64,000 bases of DNA, from assembly GCA_030340625.1 (NCBI GenBank), contig JAOPHQ010005746.1, positions 56,591 to 120,590 on the forward strand. Reading direction: 5' to 3'. This document shows, piece after piece, positions 58,235 through 64,000 of the stretch (positions within the stretch are counted from its first letter, which is position 1; each line of letters begins with the position of its first letter). A model generated the notes under the pieces. That model had not been told where the DNA came from. It saw only the letters and a program-made list of their open reading frames with translations, and made no database searches. This stretch comes from Merluccius polli (Eukaryota > Chordata > Actinopteri > Gadiformes > Merlucciidae). The translations under genes and the position numbers were made by a program.

Positions 58235-58890
58235 AGAGATGTTTGTAGTTTAATGGTTTGTAGTTTAATGTCTTTGTCGTTTAATGTGTAGTTTAATGTG
58301 GACGTAGTTTGAAGGGCGTTTGTAGTTTAATGTGTTTGTAGCTTAATGGTGTTTGTAGTTTATGTGTAGTTTAATGTGTTTGTAGTTGAATGTGTTTGTA
58401 GTTTATGTGTAGTTTCATGTGTTTGTAGTTGAATGTGTTTGTAGTTTCATGTGTAGTTGAATGTGTTTGTAGTTTAATGTGTAGTTGAATGTGTTTGTAG
58501 TTTCATGTGTAGTTGAATGTGTTTGTAGTTGAATGTGTTTGTAGTTTAATGTGTAGTTGAATGTGTTTGTAGTTGAATGTGTTTGTAGTTTAATGTGTAG
58601 TTGAATGTGTTTGTAGTTGAATGTGTTTGTAGTTTCATGTGTAGTTGAATGTGTTTGTAGTTTAATGTGTTTGTAGTTTCATGTGTAGTTGAATGTGTTT
58701 GTAGTTTAATGTGTAGTTGAATGTGTTTGTAGTTGAATGTGTTTGTAGTTTCATGTGTAGTTGAATGTGTTTGTAGTTTCATGTGTAGTTGAATGTGTTT
58801 GTAGTTGAATGTGTTTGTAGTTTAATGTGTTTGTAGTTTAATGTGTTTGTAGTTTAATGTGTAGTTGAATGTGTTTGTAGTTTCATGTGT
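58235..58890. repeat. tgtttgtagtttaatgtg-type minisatellite
   Basis: Mixed 10-12 bp units (gtgtttgtagtt, taatgtgtagtt, gaat) over about 650 bp of intergenic DNA. Followed by (CA)n at 59025-59088 and 59229-59265. Confidence 0.9.
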
Positions 58891-59020
58891 TTGCTGGAGT
58901 CTGGGTTTGAGCGGAGGGTCGAGAGCTTCCAAGAGTTTGAAACGCGACCACAGCTGGCAGACGTTAGCCCACAGAAGGACTACTTCCTGGAGAAGCTTTC
59001 ATTACATCATCTGAGGACCG

Positions 59021-59089
<69 letters not shown>

Positions 59090-59227
59090 AAGAACCAGAC
59101 AGTATCAGTGTGAGGACCCATTCTGTCCACACAGATGGTGTAGTTACGCAACAGGTACAAGGGAAAACAGAGTGCGTTTAGTCAAAGTAGTAGTAGTCAA
59201 AGTTCCTCCATCACTGCTCACCACTAG

Positions 59228-59266
<39 letters not shown>

Positions 59267-59276
59267 TAGTAACTTC

Positions 59277-59372
59277 AAGAAAGAGAGGCTGCAGGTGTTA
59301 AAATGTCAATCTGTATTTGGCAAGAAGTTGGATTTCCAAAAACAAGTGCAGATGAGTAAAATGAGAAGTACA
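59277..59372. repeat. Dispersed duplicate, copy 1
   Basis: About 95 bp containing gaggctgcaggtgtt and tgtatttggcaagaagttgg, closely matching 61350-61440 in the same orientation. Both copies follow CA-rich DNA. The family is unknown. An (AT)n run follows at 59386-59440. Confidence 0.75.
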
Positions 59373-59381
59373 ATTAAAAGA

Positions 59382-59446
<65 letters not shown>

Positions 59447-59469
59447 TAGCCAGTAAATTACTATTATGC

Positions 59470-60300
59470 TGCCTACCTCATTTTATCTATGCACTATTTA
59501 CACTTCTGGTTAGACTCTTAACTGCATTTGGTTGTCCTGTGTACAACAACGGTAAAGTTTAATCTAATCTCAAATTAGAAGAGGCCTGGGAGACAGGTCA
59601 TTAAGGAGCAGGTAGGGGTTAGACAGTACAGAGACAGGTCCCTAAGGAGCAGGTAGGGGTTAGACAGTACAGAGACAGGTCCTTAAGGAGCAGGTAGGGG
59701 TTAGACAGTACAGAGACAGGTCATTAAGGAGCAGGTAGGGGTTAGACAGTACAGAGACAGGTCCCTAAGGAGCAGGTAGGGGTTAGACAGTACAGAGACA
59801 GGTAATTAAGGAGCAGGTAGGGGTTAGACAGTACAGAGACAGGTCATTAAGGAGCAGGTAGAGGTTAGACAGTACACAGACAGGTCATTAAGGAGCAGGT
59901 AGGGGTTAGTCAGTACACAGACAGGTCCCTAAGGAGCAGGTAGGGGTTAGACAGTACAGAGAAAGGTAATTAAGGAGCAGGTAGGGGTTAGACAGTAGAG
60001 ACAGGTCATTAAGGAGCAGGTAGGGGTTAGACAGTACAGAGACAGGTCATTAAGGAGCAGGTAGGGGTTAGACAGTACAGAGACAGGTCATTAAGGAGCA
60101 GGTAGGGGTTAGACAGTACAGAGACAGGTCATTAAGGAGCCGGTAGGGGTTAGACAGTACAGATACAGTCATTAAGGAGCAGGTAGGGGTTAGGGGGTAT
60201 CTTGCTCTAGAATACCTACAGGTAGACTGGACATTGGGGATCAAACCTAGAACATTTCAACTGGGAGATAAACACCCTGACCACTGGACTACACTGCCCC
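59470..60300 (-). mobile_element. tRNA-derived retroelement with amplified internal 41-bp repeat
   Basis: Read on the minus strand: a tRNA-like head (box A-like TAGTCCAGTGGTCAGGG, box B-like GGTTTGATCCCC, 60235-60300), then a body piece AGCAAGATACCCCCTAACCC. Next come about 14 tandem copies of the 41-bp unit (60190-59590), then a tail with ACAACCAAATGCAGTTAAGA resembling a common fish retroelement 3' end. The minisatellite therefore grew inside a SINE-like element. The same unit, opposite orientation, is in ncapd3 intron 1 (37365-37893). Confidence 0.6.
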
Positions 60301-60467
60301 AGGATCATCTAGTGGTGACTATCAATTACAGCTTGCTGCTAGCTAGGTGTGTTCCTGACTTCCTGTCTGGGGGAGACCCGACCCGTTATCGTGACGACAG
60401 AGGAAGAGAGGCGAGAGATAGAGATGGAAAGAGGGAGCGAGAGAGAGAGCTGAGCAAACAGAGGGAC

Positions 60468-60471
<4 letters not shown>

Positions 60472-60549
<78 letters not shown>

Positions 60550-61340
60550 CTGGGCAGATCCATTCATCCAGCTGCTGGGTTTCACAGAGCAAAGAAAGAG
60601 CACTTAAAGTTGGACCCAATCCTCACGTATCCTAGCCTAGCATCTAGGCTAGCCCAGCATAGCCTAGCATCTAGGCTAGCCCAGCATAGCCTAGCATCTA
60701 GCCCAGCATCATTCAGGTGGATCCTAGTTATCTACAATGCGCTGCTGTTTCCCTTATCCTCGTCTCGGGTTCGCCTCTGTGCAGTAAACAGCCCACGGTT
60801 GCCATGGTTACCGGGGCCATCAAATGGACAATGTGGAAGTACATTCAACCTCAATACATCATCAGCGAGGATGTCATCTCCCCACCATGTGAGGGTGTGT
60901 GTGTGTTTCAGTGTAGACATCGGTGTGTACAGCAGTCTGGGGAGATGGGATCCTGTGTGGGATCCTCTCTCACAAACACCCCAACAACACAGAATATGTG
61001 GATGTGAGGACCGACCACATGCACCACAAACACACATCCACTACTGCACTACCCAATTTTCACACAACCCCCCCACACACTCACAAACACACACACACAC
61101 ACTCTCACAAACACACACACACACACACACACACTCTCACAAACACACACACACACACACACACACAACACACACACACACACACACTCACACACACACT
61201 CTCACAAACACACACACACACACACACACACTACCCCACAACACACACACAACCCCTCAACACATACACCCACACACACACTCTCACAAACACACACACA
61301 CACACACAACCCCACAACACACCCACACACATACACACAA
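60472..61340. repeat. Intergenic microsatellites
   Basis: (GT)n at 60472-60546, a small repeat of agcctagcatctaggctagc at 60636-60712, and CA-rich DNA with acacactctcacaaacacac units at 61060-61340. From 60713 to 61060 no gene is recognised. Confidence 0.9.
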
Positions 61341-61349
61341 GTAACGTTG

Positions 61350-61440
61350 AAGAAAGACAGGCTGCAGGTGTTCGGTCAAACTGTATTTGGCAAGAAGTTG
61401 GATTTCTTAAAACAAGTGCAGACGAGTAAAATGAGAAGCA
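61350..61440. repeat. Dispersed duplicate, copy 2
   Basis: Second copy of the segment at 59277-59372 (tgtatttggcaagaagttgg then aaacaagtgcaga). It is followed at 61440-61545 by short agaagtacaactaga repeats. It lies in or just beyond the irf2bp2 3' UTR. Confidence 0.75.
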
Positions 61441-61729
61441 AAACTAGAAGTACAGCAAGAAGTACAACTAGAAGAACGACTAGAAGTAACACTAGACGTA
61501 CAATGAGAAGTACAACGTGAAGTACAACTAGAAGTACAACTAAAGCCCTGTTTGTTTGTAGTAAACCAACAGGAGGCGAGGGCTTCAGGCCAGTCCATCG
61601 TCCCGCCCAACGGCAGCGCACCAGGGCCAACGCCACTCATGTCCGCGTGACAACAGGGATGCAAACGACCCCACAGCAGACCTCTGCCGGCGTCCGCACT
61701 GAGCTCCTTCTCTGTGACCGCCGCGCGTA

Positions 61730-61932
61730 ACTGGCGTCCGAGTGCCTGGCGTCCGAGGGCCTGGCGTCCGAGGGCCTGGCGTCCGAGGGCCTGGCGTCCG
61801 AGGGCCTGGCGTCCGAGTGCCTGGCGTCCGAGTGCCTGGAGTCCGAGTGCCTGGCGTCTGAGTGCCTGGAGTCCGAGTGCCTGGCGTCCGAGTGCCTGGC
61901 GTCCGAGTGCCTGGCGTCCGAGTGCCTGGCGA
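61730..61932. repeat. 15-bp GC-rich minisatellite, irf2bp2 3' UTR
   Basis: About 13 copies of gcctggcgtccgagt with g/t and g/a variants. The period of 15 gives open frames in several registers; none is coding. Confidence 0.95.
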
Positions 61933-62075
61933 CACACCAAGCGCAGCTCGGCGCGACACTTTCGCAACCAGACGCATTTCAGTTTATAACTTCCGACGGA
62001 AGAGGGGAAGCGACGCACAGCGAAAGACGCGGGACACTTTTCCTCCAGTGGTTTCCTCGTGAAGCGCCGGGGCCC

Positions 62076-63674
62076 TCAGGGGTCCCGCTCCTTCTTCACC
62101 TTGACGCCTCCGGCCAGGATGGTGGCGATCTCTCCCTGCATGAAGGCCCAGGGCCCGCTGGCGCCCAGCAGGGGGCAGCGCTCGCCGCTGGGGCAGTACA
62201 CCTCGCCGGCCGCCTCCTGCTGCCGCCGGATGCTCCCCCGGGAGCACGGGAAGCAGAACTTGTGGGCCGGCGCCGACGGGCACTGGACGAAGTGAGTGTC
62301 CTCCAGACGCTCCAGACACAGCGTGCAGCACAGCGGAGCCCCGCCCCCTCCGGGCACAAGCCCCGCCCCCGACGAGTCCGCGGCGCTCTGAGGGGGCGGG
62401 GCCCGGGGCTCCGCGCTCCCCCCCGCGCTCCTCGGGGCGGTCGCCGTGGGCGACGGCACCTCCTCGGGCGAGCCGGCGGCGTCCGCGGCGAGGCATGAGG
62501 GCGGCTCCCGCTGGGGGAGTGTCCGGTGGGAGGGACTTCGGGGGGCGTGGCCCGGTGGTGGGGGGAGGGTAGCCACGCCTCCACACCGGTCTTGGAGGCC
62601 ACGCCCCCGTCGGGGTCAGGAGACGACCTCCGCTTCGCCCCACGCAGAGCTTTACCTGAACAGAGAGAAATACATATATTATATTATTATTATATATTAT
62701 ACACATCATAAATACATGTATTATATTATTATTATATATTATACACATCAGAAATACATTATATTATTATTATATATTATACACATCAGAAATACATGTA
62801 TTATATTATTACATATTATACACATCAGAAATACATGTATTATATTATTATTATATATTATACACATCATAAATACATGTATTATATTATCATTATATAT
62901 TATACACATCATAAATACATGTATTATATTATTACATATTATACACATCATAAAAACATGTATTATATTATTACATATTATACACATCATAAAAACATGT
63001 ATTTTATTATCATATATTATACACATCATAATTACATGCGTTATATTATTATTACATATTATACACATCATAAATACATGCATTATATTATCATATATTA
63101 TACACATCATAAATACATGCATTATATTATCATATATTATACACATCAGAAATACATGTATTATATTATTATTATTATTATTATTATACACATCATAAAT
63201 ACATGTATTATATTATTATTATATATTATACACATCATAAAAACATGTATTATATTATTACATATTATACACATCATAAATACATGTATTATATTATTAC
63301 ATATTATACACATCATAAAAACATGTATTATATTATTATTATATATTATACACATCATAAAAACATGTATTATATTATTACATATTATACACATCATAAA
63401 TACATGTATTATATTATTACATATTATACACATCATAAAAACATGTATTTTATTATCATTATATATTATACACATCATAAATACATGTGTTATATTATTA
63501 TTACATACACATAAATGCCCACGGGAAGCTATTAATAGAAAGGGTAACGTGGCTTTACTATAACCTCCCCTCCCGCCTGGAGGTGTTATTCTGGACCACA
63601 TGCACACAGTCGTCTAAAACACACGTATGTGTGTGTGTCTGTCTGACTGTCTGTCTCTCTGTCTGTGTGTCTCT

Positions 63675-63739
<65 letters not shown>

Positions 63740-63816
63740 TCTGTCTGTCTGTCTGTCTGTCTCTCTGTGTGCGTCTGCTTATGTGTGTGTGTGTGAGTGA
63801 GTGAGTGAGTGAGTGA

Positions 63817-63869
<53 letters not shown>

Positions 63870-64000
63870 GGGGGGGGGGGTAACCCTACCTGGCTTGGAG
63901 GACGTGGCCGTGGGCTCGGACGCCATGACGCGCTGCAGGCTCGCGTGCTCCGTCTTGAGGGCTTGCAGCGCCATCAGGTGGCGGACCGTCCTGCCGTCGA
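62076..64000 (-). CDS. irf2bp2: Interferon regulatory factor 2-binding protein 2, 3' part, with frame break
   Basis: Two exons on the minus strand: 63890-64000 (5' part outside the window) and 62076-62655. Exon 1 ends HLMALQALKTEH ... ATSSKP, donor GTAGGG. Exon 2 continues in phase as GKALRGAKRRSSPDPDGG and then PHHRATPPE, matching the family's PHSNRTTPPE. The C-terminal RING-type finger (LCCTLCLERLEDTHFVQCPS, KFCFPCSR, VYCPSGERCPL, PWAFMQGEIATILAG, VKVKKERDP) is highly conserved but lies in a different frame. The shift is needed near 62490-62520. IRF2BP2 is a nuclear co-repressor of IRF2, NFAT and other factors; the RING mediates protein contacts. Choice of IRF2BP2 over IRF2BPL rests on neighbours tomm20 and rbm34. 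The frame change may be an assembly indel in GC-rich DNA or a real mutation. Confidence 0.85.
62668..63512. repeat. About 42-bp AT-rich minisatellite, irf2bp2 intron
   Basis: About 20 copies of a unit with core tatattatacacatcataaa and atacatgtattatattatta. It begins 12 bases before the exon 2 acceptor on the coding strand. Tyr/Ile-rich frames across it on both strands are artefacts. Confidence 0.95.
63615..63888. repeat. (GT)n and (GTCT)n after irf2bp2 exon 1 donor
   Basis: Long (GT)n interspersed with gtctgtct and gtgagtga units, plus a poly-G run of 10. On the coding strand it is (CA)n-rich and begins right after the donor at 63889. Confidence 0.95.

Noticed and set aside
62096..62602. 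168-codon Arg/Pro-rich frame in irf2bp2 exon 2
   Set aside because: Only its first part matches the family. Downstream it is the out-of-frame reading of the conserved RING finger.
62748..63607. Tyr/Ile/Asn-rich frames up to 255 codons
   Set aside because: 42-bp AT-rich array in the irf2bp2 intron; low complexity, no family match.

Overview
This is vertebrate DNA, almost certainly from a ray-finned fish. It has intron-rich genes with GT-AG junctions, clear orthologues of vertebrate proteins, teleost-style non-autonomous hAT elements and tRNA-derived retroelements, and a very high load of tandem repeats. By eye, roughly half of the 64 kb is microsatellite or minisatellite. The density of CA/TG repeats recalls gadiform (cod-like) genomes, but the species cannot be fixed from sequence alone. 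Exons were built by hand from splice sites, reading-frame phase and remembered family sequence. No alignment was run.

Layout from left to right. 1-5850 is tandem repeat, split by a 2.8 kb foldback transposon whose two arms both carry a BED zinc-finger reading frame. 5964-11104 (minus) holds the first four coding exons of an ASPP-family gene (tp53bp2-like); the rest lies beyond the left edge. 12031-38126 (minus) is a complete 35-exon ncapd3, the HEAT-repeat subunit of condensin II, about 1,410 residues. 40902-48717 (minus) is a complete 16-exon tbce, the tubulin cofactor E, about 531 residues. 49321-52191 (plus) is rbm34, 11 exons and about 448 residues, divergent from tbce. 52995-56126 (minus) is tomm20, 5 exons and 146 residues, convergent with rbm34. 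56.3-62 kb is a repeat-filled intergenic stretch. 62076-64000 (minus) is the 3' part of irf2bp2, cut by the right edge and with an apparent reading-frame break.

The order irf2bp2 - tomm20 - rbm34 - tbce matches human 1q42.3, and tp53bp2 is also on human 1q. ncapd3 (human 11q25) sits between tbce and tp53bp2 here. The genes do unrelated jobs: mitochondrial import, nucleolar RNA binding, tubulin folding, chromosome condensation, and p53/NF-kB or transcriptional co-regulation. The block is shared synteny, not a functional cluster.

The most unusual feature is how repeats relate to splice sites. In at least six introns of four genes, the array or short duplication at the intron start has units that copy the end of the preceding exon together with its 5' splice site. 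In tp53bp2-like exon 3 about 21 extra copies of the exon end and donor follow the real one. One tbce exon shows the mirror case at its acceptor. Separately, dinucleotide repeats are oriented: (TG)n on the sense strand sits before acceptors and (CA)n sits after donors. I know of no description of this as a systematic pattern.
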